Source: Methylobacterium iners
Lineage (GTDB): Bacteria > Pseudomonadota > Alphaproteobacteria > Rhizobiales > Beijerinckiaceae
Assembly: GCF_022179305.1 (NCBI RefSeq)
Contig: NZ_BPQP01000032.1
Span: 1-64,000, forward strand
Direction: 5' to 3'
DNA: 64,000 bases
Below are positions 38,001 to 45,226 of the stretch, piece by piece; the stretch's first letter is position 1; each line of letters opens with the position of its first letter. The notes under the pieces were generated by a model. That model saw nothing but the letters and a program-made list of their open reading frames with translations, was not told where the DNA came from and did not search any database. Made by a program: the position numbers and the translations under genes.

Positions 38001-38226
38001 GCCGCTCGTCATCGCCACGGGACCGGGCGCCGAGATGCGCCAGGCGCTGGGCACGGCCGTGTGCTTCGGGATGATCGGCGCGACCGTGTTCGGCCTGTTC
38101 CTGACGCCGGTGTTCTACGTGGTGATCCGCCGGGTGCTGATCTGGTTCGCGCGCAAGCGCGGCAAGGACCCGCACAACACCACGCCCGGCAAGCACGACC
38201 CGCATGTCAGCCCGGCCGGGGCGTGA
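35017..38226 (+). CDS. RND multidrug efflux transporter permease (HAE1 family)
   Basis: A 1069-aa proton-driven pump with the usual 12 membrane segments in two repeats. It has the N-terminal FAHFFVDRPIFASVTSIIFL, the proton-relay helix AIGIVVDDAIVVVENVERN near residue 410 (two adjacent aspartates), and SALGAVQIRGQDNNILTQIG with GLAAKNAILIVEFAHQLEE near 945. Length matches AcrB/MexF. The adaptor gene lies 123 bp upstream in the same operon. Confidence 0.96.
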   Translation: MRFAHFFVDRPIFASVTSIIFLILGYVAYESLPVAQYPEIVPPTVVVRASYPGANAETVAATIATPIEQEVNGVDNMLYMTSLSTNDGNMQLTVTFKVGTNLDIANVLVQNRLSVAQPRLPPDVRNLGVTVRKSSPDLMMVVHLLSPDNTYDQNYLSNYIYLRIRDELLRLNGVGDITVFGGSEYALRIWLDPNKLSAYGLSTTDIIGALQEQNVQVASGALGAPPAPKDNAFQLVVQSQGRFQTPEEFTDVIVKASEGRLVRIKDVARVELGQQTYTTQSFLNGQPAVGVGVFQRPGTNALEAAAQVRQTMETIKKNFPPGVEYKIAYNPTEFIEESVHEVYKTLFEAVALVVVVVMVFLQSWRTALIPVIAIPVSLIGTFAVMQALGFSINNLTLFGLVLAIGIVVDDAIVVVENVERNMAEGLSAGEAAHKTMDEVGGAVIAIALVLSAVFIPTAFIPGISGQFYKQFALTIAASTIISMFNSLTLSPALCKILLKPHHEHAKPKFFLSRFLAWCADLFNRGFDKLSHGYARTIGFLTGKLVGVIGMLVVYAGVIAGTLHLAATTPTGFIPQQDQGYLIGVVQLPAGSALERTTAVIRRAADLALKVDGVANAVIISGFDGATFTNTTNGAVMFLTLKAAKERAAAGRTAAAITGDVFKATAGIQEARVLFIPPPPVRGLGTGGGFKMQIESRQSSEIAPLLAAVNEVLAKANQSNEVQRVFTTFGNDTPQLFIDIDRTTARMLNVPLQSVFSTLQTNLGGAYVNDFNTFGRIYQVRAQADPAFRLEKRDIEQLKVRSSTGALVPMGTLASIREISGPQIVQRFNLFYSVPIQGDAKPGISTGQALDAMEKIAETLPQGYAYDWTEIAFQQKAAGNTAILVFGLGVLLVFLVLAAQYESWALPLAIILVVPTGVLSALGAVQIRGQDNNILTQIGLIVLIGLAAKNAILIVEFAHQLEETEKKGPVAAAVEACRLRLRPILMTAFAFILGTVPLVIATGPGAEMRQALGTAVCFGMIGATVFGLFLTPVFYVVIRRVLIWFARKRGKDPHNTTPGKHDPHVSPAGA

Positions 38227-38259
38227 CAGCGCTCCCGAGACGGAAGCATCCGAAGGGGG

Positions 38260-38288
38260 TTGCGGCCCCCGGAGGGTGAAGCTATGAC
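38260..38288 (+). promoter_or_regulatory. Predicted promoter of tRNA-Pro
   Basis: TTGCGG (38260-38265) and TATGAC (38283-38288) are 17 bases apart and end 18 bp before the tRNA. The first box lies in a small GGGGG/CCCCC hairpin that may also serve the end of the RND operon. Confidence 0.5.
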
Positions 38289-38306
38289 CCCCAAGCCTTA
38301 GGGCGT

Positions 38307-38384
38307 CGGAGCGTAGCGCAGCCCGGTTAGCGCACTAGTCTGGGGGACTAGGGGTCGGAGGTTCGAATCCTCTCGCTCCGACCA
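38307..38384 (+). tRNA. tRNA-Pro (anticodon GGG)
   Basis: A complete cloverleaf: acceptor CGGAGCG/CGCTCCG, anticodon stem CTAGT/ACTAG with loop CTGGGGG (anticodon GGG, 38342-38344), T-arm GTTCGAATC, discriminator A and encoded CCA at the 3' end. It marks the boundary between core genes and a low-GC accessory region, so its 3' end is a candidate integration site. Confidence 0.95.
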
Positions 38385-38415
38385 TTATTCCTTATAAGCC
38401 GGAATGAGATAGCAG

Positions 38416-38446
38416 AGGCGGCCTTCGGGTCGCCTTTCTTGTTTTT
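38416..38446 (+). terminator. Intrinsic terminator of tRNA-Pro
   Basis: AGGCGGCC and GGTCGCCT form an 8-bp stem (one G-T pair) closed by a TTCG tetraloop and followed by TTCTTGTTTTT. Confidence 0.85.
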
Positions 38447-38623
38447 GTGGGTTGGGTCCAAATTGGGTCGGATTATCCCAGCGGTCTTGTGACGACCACA
38501 AAATCCGTCCGGGTGTCTGCAGACGGCCGATAGGCAGGTGACGGTCGTTTGTTCGCCACAGCGCGATGGCGGCCGGATTATTGCTCTTACTGACGTGTCG
38601 GCCTCTGTCGGAGTTGCGAGCCC

Positions 38624-38869
38624 ATGCTGAATGAGCGGCCGCTGTACGTCAGCGAGAACGGTGACACCTGGCATTTGGTGCGCGGCTCTACCAGCGGGTC
38701 GGTGTTCGTGCGCCACCGTGCCAACGAGGCCTCAGGCGGCCACGTCACGGATAGCGCGATCCCGGACTTTCTTGGCGTTGAGCGGCGTGGCCCTGAGCAT
38801 CAGGAGCTCTGGCGCCTGATTGCTGGCTTTGTGGAGGACCAACCTGAGGCATGCGCAACCAAGCGCTAA
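38624..38869 (+). CDS. Conserved small hypothetical protein
   Basis: An 81-aa protein, MLNERPLYVSENGDTWHLVR...VFVRHRANEASGG...GPEHQELWRLIAGFVED. I recognise the layout from many unassigned proteins in Bradyrhizobium and Methylobacterium, in which a beta-rich N-terminus is followed by a helix. It is the first gene after the tRNA. No function is known to me. Confidence 0.7.
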   Translation: MLNERPLYVSENGDTWHLVRGSTSGSVFVRHRANEASGGHVTDSAIPDFLGVERRGPEHQELWRLIAGFVEDQPEACATKR

Positions 38870-38920
38870 CCGTGGCTTTCTAAACCACGCCTTCTATCCG
38901 CCAGACAGCTTGAGACCGCC

Positions 38921-39142
38921 ATGTTGGCGAAGCAGCAGATCGCCGCCCAGCTGACCCATATGGCGAAGGTCCAGATCAGCGATATCACTCGGGCGGTGAA
39001 GGGTAGCGAGAAGGCAGTCGCCTTGAACGAGATCACTGATCTCGCCCGCCGCCTGAACCTGCTGGCCGACGCGATCGCGACCAAGCCACCTGCCGCGGCT
39101 GTGGTGAACCCAAGCGTCGAGGTTACGCTCGAGCCGGCCTAG
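38921..39142 (+). CDS. Small helical hypothetical protein
   Basis: A 73-aa frame with three predicted amphipathic helices (KQQIAAQLTHMAKVQISDI, then a lysine-rich VKGSEKAVALNEITDLARRL, then an alanine-rich one) and a short acidic tail. Codon use is compatible with a gene. No recognised domain; the same-strand neighbours suggest a small cluster. Confidence 0.5.
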   Translation: MLAKQQIAAQLTHMAKVQISDITRAVKGSEKAVALNEITDLARRLNLLADAIATKPPAAAVVNPSVEVTLEPA

Positions 39143-39221
39143 ATTCGTCCGCACACCACCAAGTGCGCAGGCCCGAGGAGGCACTTCTCAGCAAACCCAC
39201 AGGTGGGAAAGAGACGTCAGA

Positions 39222-39458
39222 GTGCCTCCTCTAAAAGTGCCGGGGACATCAGAACCCTCATGCCTTTTCCCAGACGAGAATGAGATCGCGCTTTGCATTC
39301 TTGGGCCTGAGCGCAGCAGGACCTGGTCAGAGCTCGCCATCGTGCTCGAGCGGCAAGGCCTTCCTCGGATCGATCCTTTGTTTGGTGGCCGGTACTGGCC
39401 AGCTGTGAAAGCTTTCCTGGATCGGATGCACCTCCCAGCCTCTCGGCTGGCTGACTAA
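39222..39458 (+). CDS. Conserved small hypothetical protein (winged-helix-like)
   Basis: A 78-aa protein containing NEIALCILGPERSRTW followed by LPRIDPLFGGRYWPAVKAFL. That last block recurs in short alphaproteobacterial proteins that look like DNA-binding or targeting domains, normally preceded by a helix-turn-helix-like segment. No function is proven. Confidence 0.65.
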   Translation: MPPLKVPGTSEPSCLFPDENEIALCILGPERSRTWSELAIVLERQGLPRIDPLFGGRYWPAVKAFLDRMHLPASRLAD

Positions 39459-39851
39459 GTCACAGCCAAATCCGTAGCCGATTGGCTGCCGGCCGACGAG
39501 TACCATTGGTGCGAACCCGTCGATAATGCGAGTGCGCTCTACCTAACAGGTCTCCGCGGCGCGCTGCACCTCGGTACGCTTAATCCGCTGCTCCGCTGCC
39601 GAGATGCACACCTAGCCCCTACGTCTCCGTCGGCATCGCACCCGTTGCCCTATGCGCATAGGGATCCCCGTCGTTGGCGTTCGGGAAGCGGCGGTCTACG
39701 TCCGTTGCTGCTCTAAACCGCCTACCATCTTGACCTTCTGACCCAGTATCTCAGACTGACACGACTTGGGTCACGCCTGGCTCTCGCGCGAGATCGCGAA
39801 CCGCAGGAAGCCCTGCACAAGGCGGGGCTTCTGGTCGTCGTGCGGATCGAC
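39459..39851. other. Gap with a 16-bp perfect palindrome
   Basis: No frame is convincing in these ~390 bp. CCCTATGCGCATAGGG at 39,648-39,663 is perfectly self-complementary. Near 39,809-39,831 an AGCCC/GGGCT hairpin lies downstream of the minus-strand gene at 39,852 but lacks a T-run. Confidence 0.5.
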
Positions 39852-40061
39852 TTAGGCGACGCTGTTCTGAATGCCTAGGTCTTCGGCTGGGTCCACGCCC
39901 TCCGTTGTGTGGTTGCTCTCTACCTTGGGCTCGGCAGACTTGCCCTCTGCACCGCTCTTGGTCGTACGGGTGCTGTGGCCTTCAGCACCGGTCTCGTCGA
40001 CCTCATGCGTCCTCTGGGTCTCGCGCATGCTCTCGCCATGGGGCGGCTTCTTCTCGGTCAC
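39852..40061 (-). CDS. Small hydrophilic, probably disordered protein
   Basis: A 69-aa protein, VTEKKPPHGESMRETQRTH... rich in E, K, T, S, H and G with no hydrophobic core. GTG 40061 is the start because CGAGGAAGCA precedes it. Such highly charged small proteins are often stress-related, but this is only a guess. Confidence 0.5.
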   Translation of the reverse strand: MTEKKPPHGESMRETQRTHEVDETGAEGHSTRTTKSGAEGKSAEPKVESNHTTEGVDPAEDLGIQNSVA

Positions 40062-40557
40062 TGCTTCCTCGCCATCATTCGTGGGCAGTACCAACGGCTA
40101 GATCGGATGGTTGTTCGCGCGTCGCCTAAGCGACGCGGGTGATGCAGAGGTGGGGCTTGCCCTGATGTACGCGGCCCTCACGCATAGCAGGTGCCGGCGA
40201 ATCCTCGCCTTAAATCCGATCCGTCAGCGCTCGCGCTTAATTCCAGTCAGGCGTCCGGCCCCGATCTACCGAGCACGCCTCGGGTAGCCCGTTCCGGCAT
40301 TTATGCGTTGCTCCGCCGCGCGCCGCCCCCGTACAGCATGCCGCCCGGCCACATCTGTTCGGCCATGAACTGAGCCATCATCACCTTGGCTTAGAACTGC
40401 GCCTGCTTGGCGTTCTCCGCCGCATTTTTCCGGTCCATGGCCAGATCGCCGGACGAACCGTTCGTGTGAAGCGAGGTCACGAAGGTCGGGGGGAGCACCG
40501 CCGAACCGCCCGGTCGTCGCCCCGTTGCTATTGGCCGGGCCGGTGATGTGAACCGGA
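40062..40557. other. Region of short broken frames on the minus strand
   Basis: The minus strand holds two partial frames that could once have joined: one starting MPRGEAAVPLPDGRRIPVH (ATG at 40,604) and one ending DLAMDRKNAAENAKQAQF at 40,391. They are in different phases. I read this as a decayed gene of unknown, possibly phage-structural, type. Confidence 0.35.
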
Positions 40558-41883
40558 ATGCGTCGACCGTCTGGGAGTGGTACCGCCGCCTCACCTCTGG
40601 GCATCTCAGACGAACAGGATGTCGTTGTGGGTGCCTCCGGTCAGCAGATCGAGGTTTGTCACACTGGTGATCTGGATCGTCTCTGCCGCAGCCGCTCCGC
40701 CATCGCACAGGGGCATCGCTGCGCCGCCATCGCCTCTGCAACTGGGCAAGTTCTGCCCGGAGTGACGCTGGCGCGCTGGCACGCGAAGCGAGGTTCGACG
40801 ACTGGCATCTTCAGCCCCGCGACCCGCGCAGAAGCAGATCTAATCCGGGCCTCTGCTGCAGCCGAGAGTGCTCTCGCTCTCAGGCAGCAGGGCTTTGATC
40901 CCAATCTCATCATCGGGCATCCCGGATGGGGTGAGACCTTGTTCATGCGCGAGGTGTTCCCGCGCGCCAAGCAGATCCTGTATGGCGAGTACTACTACCG
41001 CTCCTCAGGCGGAGATGTCGGCTTCGACCCCGAGTTCAGCAGAATGACAACTGAGGAAGCGTTCCGCATCCATGCCAAGAATGCCACGATGGCCTTGGCC
41101 TGTACTGAGGCTGACAAGATCATCTGCCCAACAGCATTTCAGGCCAGCCGCTTCCCAGACCTCTTCCGCTCACGGATGTCCATCATCCACGAGGGCGTCG
41201 ATACCGGGCGCATCAAGCCGGATCCTGATCCAACGCTGAGCTTAGCAAGCGGGCGCAGGCTCGACCGCTCGAACCCCGTCATCACCTTCATTAACCGCCG
41301 CCTCGAACCATTGCGCGGGTTTCACATCTTTATGCGAGCCCTACCTAAGGTCCTGGCCGAAGTGCCGAATGCCGAGGTCGTGCTGATCGGGGCAGACGAG
41401 GCGGGCGGATATGGACCAAAGGCACCATCAGGCATGACTTGGAAGCAGGTCATGCTGGCGGAGGTGCAGGACTGCCTCGACCTACAACGCGTGCATTTCA
41501 TGGGACAGATACCCCATGAGCAAATGCTGGCCGCCCTCTCCATTTCGACGGCGCACGTCTACTACACCTACCCCTTCGTGCTCTCTTGGTCGCTGCTTGA
41601 GGCAATGACCTCGGAGTGTCTCATCATCGGCTCAGATACCGCGCCCGTTAGAGATGCCATCGTGAATGGGCAGAATGGCCTGCTGCTCAACTTTTTCGAC
41701 TTGGAGGCGCTGTCAAGTGCACTCATCCATGCCTGCCGTGATCCTAAGATGTTCCTGCCCTTGCGCCGTGCTGCACGTGAGACCGTGTTGCGCCACTTTG
41801 ATCGTGACAGCCGTTGCCGACCTGCTTGGCTGCAGACCATCCATGAGGTGCAGCCCAGTCTAAAATTCCGCACTAGCGCCTGA
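40558..41883 (+). CDS. Glycosyltransferase family 4-like protein with replaced N-terminus
   Basis: A 441-codon frame. From about residue 48 (AIAQGHRCAAIASATGQ) it follows a GT4 family with GHPGWGETLFMREVFP, ITFINRRLEPLRGFHIFMRAL and a donor loop SWSLLEAMTSECLIIGSDTAP. The first ~47 residues do not belong: the family normally opens with about 20 residues like a VHQNFPGQF strand. Upstream of ~40,695 the opposite strand reads the C-terminus of another protein, so a rearrangement has cut the gene. It is probably inactive. Confidence 0.7.
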   Translation: MRRPSGSGTAASPLGISDEQDVVVGASGQQIEVCHTGDLDRLCRSRSAIAQGHRCAAIASATGQVLPGVTLARWHAKRGSTTGIFSPATRAEADLIRASAAAESALALRQQGFDPNLIIGHPGWGETLFMREVFPRAKQILYGEYYYRSSGGDVGFDPEFSRMTTEEAFRIHAKNATMALACTEADKIICPTAFQASRFPDLFRSRMSIIHEGVDTGRIKPDPDPTLSLASGRRLDRSNPVITFINRRLEPLRGFHIFMRALPKVLAEVPNAEVVLIGADEAGGYGPKAPSGMTWKQVMLAEVQDCLDLQRVHFMGQIPHEQMLAALSISTAHVYYTYPFVLSWSLLEAMTSECLIIGSDTAPVRDAIVNGQNGLLLNFFDLEALSSALIHACRDPKMFLPLRRAARETVLRHFDRDSRCRPAWLQTIHEVQPSLKFRTSA

Positions 41884-41942
41884 GCGCGGCTGCCACCTCC
41901 CGTGCATACAAACCAACACTGGGATTACGCTCGTTCCAATGG

Positions 41943-42188
41943 TTGCGAGAAAAGGCGCCGGACGTCGAGTCGGGGCCTGTCCGCGGTCGGCACCTCGAAG
42001 CCCTGCGCGCCTGCACTCTTCACCCCCTTGCCCTGCGTCGCGGCGCCTACCCGTCCGCGATGACGGTGCTGGTTGCGCGCGGGCTGGTCGAGCAAGGCGC
42101 AGCACGTTGGAAGTACCGCAGACCCGGCGAGACCGCATGGTTTCTGACAGAGACCAGGCGTGCTCTGGTGCGAAACAAGGGCGACTGA
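41943..42188 (+). CDS. Small winged-helix-like protein, copy 1
   Basis: An 81-aa protein: RGRHLEALRACTLHP..., then SAMTVLVARGLVEQG and TAWFLTETRRALV. This helix-helix-wing pattern suggests a winged-helix DNA-binding fold. Copy 2 is at 48,598. TTG start assumed. The stop TGA is six bases before the convergent membrane-protein gene. Confidence 0.65.
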   Translation: MREKAPDVESGPVRGRHLEALRACTLHPLALRRGAYPSAMTVLVARGLVEQGAARWKYRRPGETAWFLTETRRALVRNKGD

Positions 42189-42194
42189 AAAAGA

Positions 42195-42431
42195 TCAGGC
42201 GTGAGCCACAGCCGTCCACGTCGGCGGAAAACCCGCCTTCGCCTTCCGCTTTGAAATCCAACACGCTGGAGGAGCCGAATTCCGTAAGAGTATCCAGGCT
42301 GCCGCTGCCGCAGTCGCTAAGCTTTCGCCGATTGGGGCAGCAATAATGGCTTCCAGCACTCCGCTGGGCCACATCAAAGCAGCGCCGCCAACTGTGCCGA
42401 TGAAGGCCGTGGTGATGTACGCGATGATCAT
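42195..42431 (-). CDS. Two-helix membrane protein, copy 1
   Basis: A 78-aa protein with two hydrophobic segments, MIIAYITTAFIGTVGGAAL and AIIAAPIGESLATAAAAAWIL. It ends GFPPTWTAVAHA. The paralogue at 48,841 has the same length and ends FSPTWTAVAHT. Start at ATG 42431 by comparison with the paralogue. It is convergent with the winged-helix gene. Confidence 0.65.
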   Translation of the reverse strand: MIIAYITTAFIGTVGGAALMWPSGVLEAIIAAPIGESLATAAAAAWILLRNSAPPACWISKRKAKAGFPPTWTAVAHA

Positions 42432-42645
42432 GCTTTGGCCCATCGCCTTACGCTGATCGACTACCAACGCGCAGACATCCTCTCGGTTGCTGCCAAGCCT
42501 CTGGCTGCTACCAGCAATTTTCCAAAATGATGATCGCGAAGGCAGCTCAGGACCTTCCCACTGTACTGTCCACTGTGTCGGATTGCACTGAACTGCGTGC
42601 CGGGGTTTGGTATTCCTGCGCGGAATTACAGTAGAGACACTCGTC

Positions 42646-42816
42646 TTGCAGCGCGACGAAGCCATCCAAGCTCACGATGACGTGGAGCATGTTCCACGTC
42701 CCAAGCGGGATCTCGTTACACCGTTACTGCTCGGGGTCGGCGGCATTCTCACATTAACGTGGTGTGGGCTGCTGGCCTGGGGTGCTGTGAGTCTAGTCAG
42801 CTACCTGCTCAGCTAA
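42646..42816 (+). CDS. Small membrane protein (PRKRD-TM type), copy 1
   Basis: A 56-aa protein with a charged start and PRPKRDLVTPLLLGVGGI leading into one hydrophobic helix, ending WGAVSLVSYLLS. TTG 42646 aligns with the ATG of copy 2 at 49,279, so the start codon has changed or is a real TTG. Likely membrane-anchored. Confidence 0.6.
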   Translation: MQRDEAIQAHDDVEHVPRPKRDLVTPLLLGVGGILTLTWCGLLAWGAVSLVSYLLS

Positions 42817-42919
42817 GTGACCTCGTCTGATGCAACCTTAGGCGCGCAATGGACCAGCTCAAGGAAGAGGGCGAGTCTCGCTAGACAGGCAACGACTTTC
42901 CGCGGTGACGTGCCTCAAG

Positions 42920-42962
42920 GAAAAAAAGTAAGAAGCCCGCCGCAGCGATGCTGGGCGGGCTT
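42920..42962 (-). terminator. Minus-strand intrinsic terminator
   Basis: AAGCCCGCC (42933-42941) and GGCGGGCTT (42954-42962) form a 9-bp stem; the A-run at 42,921-42,927 is the T-run on the minus strand. It ends the lipoprotein-like gene at 42,990. Confidence 0.8.
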
Positions 42963-42989
42963 AAGGCCTGTGTCGTGTCGGCATTGAGC

Positions 42990-43367
42990 TTATTGAGCTA
43001 GAGGTGCCGCGTCCTTAGCCAAGGCGGTGACATCCCTGTTCCGAGGCTGATCCATGGCGGTTGCAGGACGCACGCTCTCAAGTCCGGCTAAATCTTGCGG
43101 CTTCCAGTTGCGGCGAGCTAAAATCGACGCTTCCAGAACTGCGCTAGGATTAACTAAATAAGAACTTTGAACGTTATTCGTGCGGCGCCTCATGGTCTGT
43201 TTCTTCGTGGCCCGAGGCGTTTCCGCATCGATTCGGGAAGAGTCCTCGTCGCTCGAACCACCTCGTTGGAGGGCACTATATTGAGCAGGCGCATCTGCTA
43301 GGCGACTGCATGCGCCTACTAGCTGTATAGCAATGCCGCTTACGAGAATTCTGTTGATCAACAACAT
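42990..43367 (-). CDS. Putative small lipoprotein
   Basis: A 125-aa protein with an N-terminal hydrophobic segment ending in a lipobox-like VGAC (ILVSGIAIQLVGACSRLAD). The rest is polar with SSYLVNPSAVLEASILARRNW in the middle and no known domain. A terminator follows its 3' end. Confidence 0.55.
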   Translation of the reverse strand: MLLINRILVSGIAIQLVGACSRLADAPAQYSALQRGGSSDEDSSRIDAETPRATKKQTMRRRTNNVQSSYLVNPSAVLEASILARRNWKPQDLAGLESVRPATAMDQPRNRDVTALAKDAAPLAQ

Positions 43368-43406
43368 GCATGTCTCAAGGTATAAATCTCCGGGTAATTA
43401 ATGGGT

Positions 43407-43450
43407 GGCCCTGCTGCCGTAGCTCGTGGGGGATACCCGACAGCAGGGCC
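43407..43450. other. Long-loop hairpin
   Basis: GGCCCTGCTG (43407-43416) and CAGCAGGGCC (43441-43450) are a perfect 10-bp stem. It lies just downstream of the minus-strand gene at 43,559. No T-run follows. Confidence 0.5.
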
Positions 43451-43558
43451 TGTCTAAGGCGCGACAGGAAAGAAGCTCCCAGACCAAGGGAGAATGCCTA
43501 GCTCATGCCGCAGGAACAAGCCCTGCTGATGGATGCCGGTAGGGCCGCTCCGGTTGAT

Positions 43559-43693
43559 TCAGATCAGGTAGTAGGTCCCGGCCGTCCTGAAGATTTTGGC
43601 GCAGTGACCCTGCTCCACGAGGCGCCGCGCTTCCTCGATCGTCACGTGTCGATCCAGCGCGATCTCCGACAGCGTCATCCACCTTGCCTGCAT
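43559..43693 (-). CDS. 44-aa helix-turn-helix-like protein, copy A
   Basis: MQARWMTLSEIALDRHVTIE begins the frame, followed by EARRLVEQGHCAKIF and ending RTAGTYYLI. The helix-turn-helix look (LSEIA...TIEEARRLVEQG) suggests a small DNA-binding or excisionase-like protein. Its paralogue is at 44,599-44,733 with the same 44 residues. The match across two loci supports translation. Confidence 0.65.
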   Translation of the reverse strand: MQARWMTLSEIALDRHVTIEEARRLVEQGHCAKIFRTAGTYYLI

Positions 43694-43756
43694 CGCCATT
43701 CTCCAGCTTGTCGAGTGCGAAACGCGTCGGCCCGTTAGACGTTCGACAGTGGCCGA

Positions 43757-43791
43757 CGAAAAAGCCCCGGGCAGCGGGTGCCGGCGGGGCT
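43757..43791 (-). terminator. Minus-strand terminator, AGCCCCG family
   Basis: AGCCCCG (43763-43769) pairs with CGGGGCT (43785-43791), and the preceding A-run is the T-run on the minus strand. It follows the gene at 43,897. Similar hairpins recur at 44,798, 49,841 and 55,291. Confidence 0.7.
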
Positions 43792-43896
43792 GAAGTGGAT
43801 GCTTGGGGTACGGGCTTAACCCTCATCGGTGGGATTGGTTCTCCGGCGTACCTCCATGAGGAATCGGTGTGAGAAGCGTATCGGACGTCAGGCCTA

Positions 43897-44370
43897 CTAA
43901 CGCCGCAGCTCATCTTCCCAGGTCTCGGCAGGACGGGGCATTACAATGCGGCGGACAGCACGCTTGAGCTGCTGCGCTCGACGGGCGCGTCTCTGCCACC
44001 AGCTAGTAGTCCGCTTCACAGCCCTTCCTGATACGAACGAAACGGGCTTGGACCGGACCGCCCGCAGTACCCTCGCACCAGCACCGGGAGCTTCTTGCCC
44101 CACTGAAATAGCGACTACGCGTTCGGCCGAAGCAAGGGACGTTGCTCTGATCGTAGGCATGCAGCCTTGGCAGATATTGTCATAGGCGTCCGCTATCCGG
44201 GGTCTCAGGACGAAGCCATGCATGGCCTTCTTGGCACGCTCACCAAGCCTTTCGAGTGCCGCCAGATCAGGGTGTCTAGAGCGCCACGAATCATCTTCCG
44301 GGAACGCGGTTCCTGCGGCGATGATCACCCCAAGGCTCAGCACGAGGGCTGCAGCAGCACGTGCTTGCAT
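43897..44370 (-). CDS. Secreted or membrane-anchored hypothetical protein
   Basis: A 157-aa protein with a signal-like start (MQARAAAALVLSLGVIIAAG) and a very basic arginine-rich C-terminal third. One CQGC motif is present. No domain is recognised. The ATG lies before the signal, and a minus-strand terminator follows. Confidence 0.5.
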   Translation of the reverse strand: MQARAAAALVLSLGVIIAAGTAFPEDDSWRSRHPDLAALERLGERAKKAMHGFVLRPRIADAYDNICQGCMPTIRATSLASAERVVAISVGQEAPGAGARVLRAVRSKPVSFVSGRAVKRTTSWWQRRARRAQQLKRAVRRIVMPRPAETWEDELRR

Positions 44371-44598
44371 GATCCTCAGCTCACCGTGAACAGGCTCCCG
44401 GTGATTGATGAAGCGGTAAGGTTAAGATTTTGAGTTCGTCTACAAGGCGGAATGGCACGCGCTACGCTCAGCGCGATCTCATCCGCCCACTGCGCCGATT
44501 CGAACCGCAAGGGCAGCCGACTGAGGTCGTCAGGGGCCAAACGCCGTTGCAATCGTTTGGGATGCCGGCGGGGCCGCTGCGGTGACGATCCGAATAGT
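44371..44598. other. Short intergenic region
   Basis: No coding frame is supported here; the area includes the likely promoter of the secreted-protein gene at 43,897-44,370. Confidence 0.4.
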
Positions 44599-44733
44599 TC
44601 AGAGCAGGTAGTAGGTCCCGGCCGTCTTGAAGATCCTGGGGCAATGGCTGCGGTCGACGAGATGCTTCGCCTCTTCGACGGTGATGTGACGGTCCAGGGC
44701 GATCTCCGCCAGCGTCATCAACTTCGTCTGCAT
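44599..44733 (-). CDS. 44-aa helix-turn-helix-like protein, copy B
   Basis: MQTKLMTLAEIALDRHITVE begins the frame, followed by EAKHLVDRSHCPRIF and ending KTAGTYYLL. Same length and pattern as copy A at 43,559. The codon-level differences preserve the amino acids, so both copies look selected. Role unknown. Confidence 0.65.
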   Translation of the reverse strand: MQTKLMTLAEIALDRHITVEEAKHLVDRSHCPRIFKTAGTYYLL

Positions 44734-44797
44734 GCCCGCTCTCCGCATCGTCGAAGACAGAACGTACCGCGCAGGATGCCGCTCATAGGTCTGAAGC

Positions 44798-44833
44798 GAA
44801 AAAATGCACCGCGCAGCGTATGCAGGCGGGGCT
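44798..44833 (-). terminator. Minus-strand terminator, AGCCCCG family
   Basis: GCACCGC and GCGGGGC form a stem with one mismatch; the six-A run (44,799-44,804) is a T-run on the minus strand. A small frame ending at about 44,888 lies just upstream on that strand. Confidence 0.6.
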
Positions 44834-45148
44834 GAGGGTGCTCTGAGGAGAAGTGTAGGGGCAACCCGGCCTGGGCCGGTTCGGTTCAGTGCGACCCGCG
44901 TGGGGGCTTCAGCCCCTCCAGCGCATCAATCCGGCGTTGCATCTGCGTCAGGGCGTCCCGCAGGCTGAACGTATCGCCGAATGTCGAGGGCAGCGGCCAT
45001 GATCGTCTCGCGATGTGGGAGGATCGGAGCCGTCGCCGGTGAAGGCGGGCAAGCGGGGATCAAATTGCGACGGTCGCGAAAGACGTCCGGTAACGCTGTC
45101 TGAACGTCACTCGGAACGTCGAACTTCGAGGGCATATTGAGCCAGCAT

Positions 45149-45226
45149 GGGCCGGTGGGGGAGCGGATCACCCGGATGCCGTGCAAGGCGTCACAGGCTC
45201 GGTTCGACTCCGAGCCCGGCCCTCCA
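45149..45226 (+). tRNA. Degenerate tRNA-Cys-like element (GCA)
   Basis: Acceptor GGGCCGG pairs with CCGGCCC, followed by T and an encoded CCA. A D-arm-like GGGG/ACCC, an anticodon stem GATGC/GCGTC and a T-arm CTCGG-TTCGACT-CCGAG are present. The anticodon loop CGTGCAAG has eight bases and the T-stem six pairs, so it is two bases longer than a normal tRNA. Likely a pseudo-tRNA or a frameshift-type tRNA. Confidence 0.45.

Larger units (their letters stand above)
41979..42962. repeat. Segmental duplication, copy 1
   Basis: This stretch and 48,625-49,726 carry the same gene order: winged-helix-like gene (+), two-helix membrane gene (-), membrane gene (+), a short MDQLK frame, then a minus-strand terminator hairpin. 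Nucleotide identity is high in blocks and diverged between them. Confidence 0.8.

Noticed and set aside
35263-38205. 980-codon minus-strand frame antisense to the RND pump
   Set aside because: Composition is aspartate/glycine/arginine noise, and the RND gene on the other strand is unmistakable.
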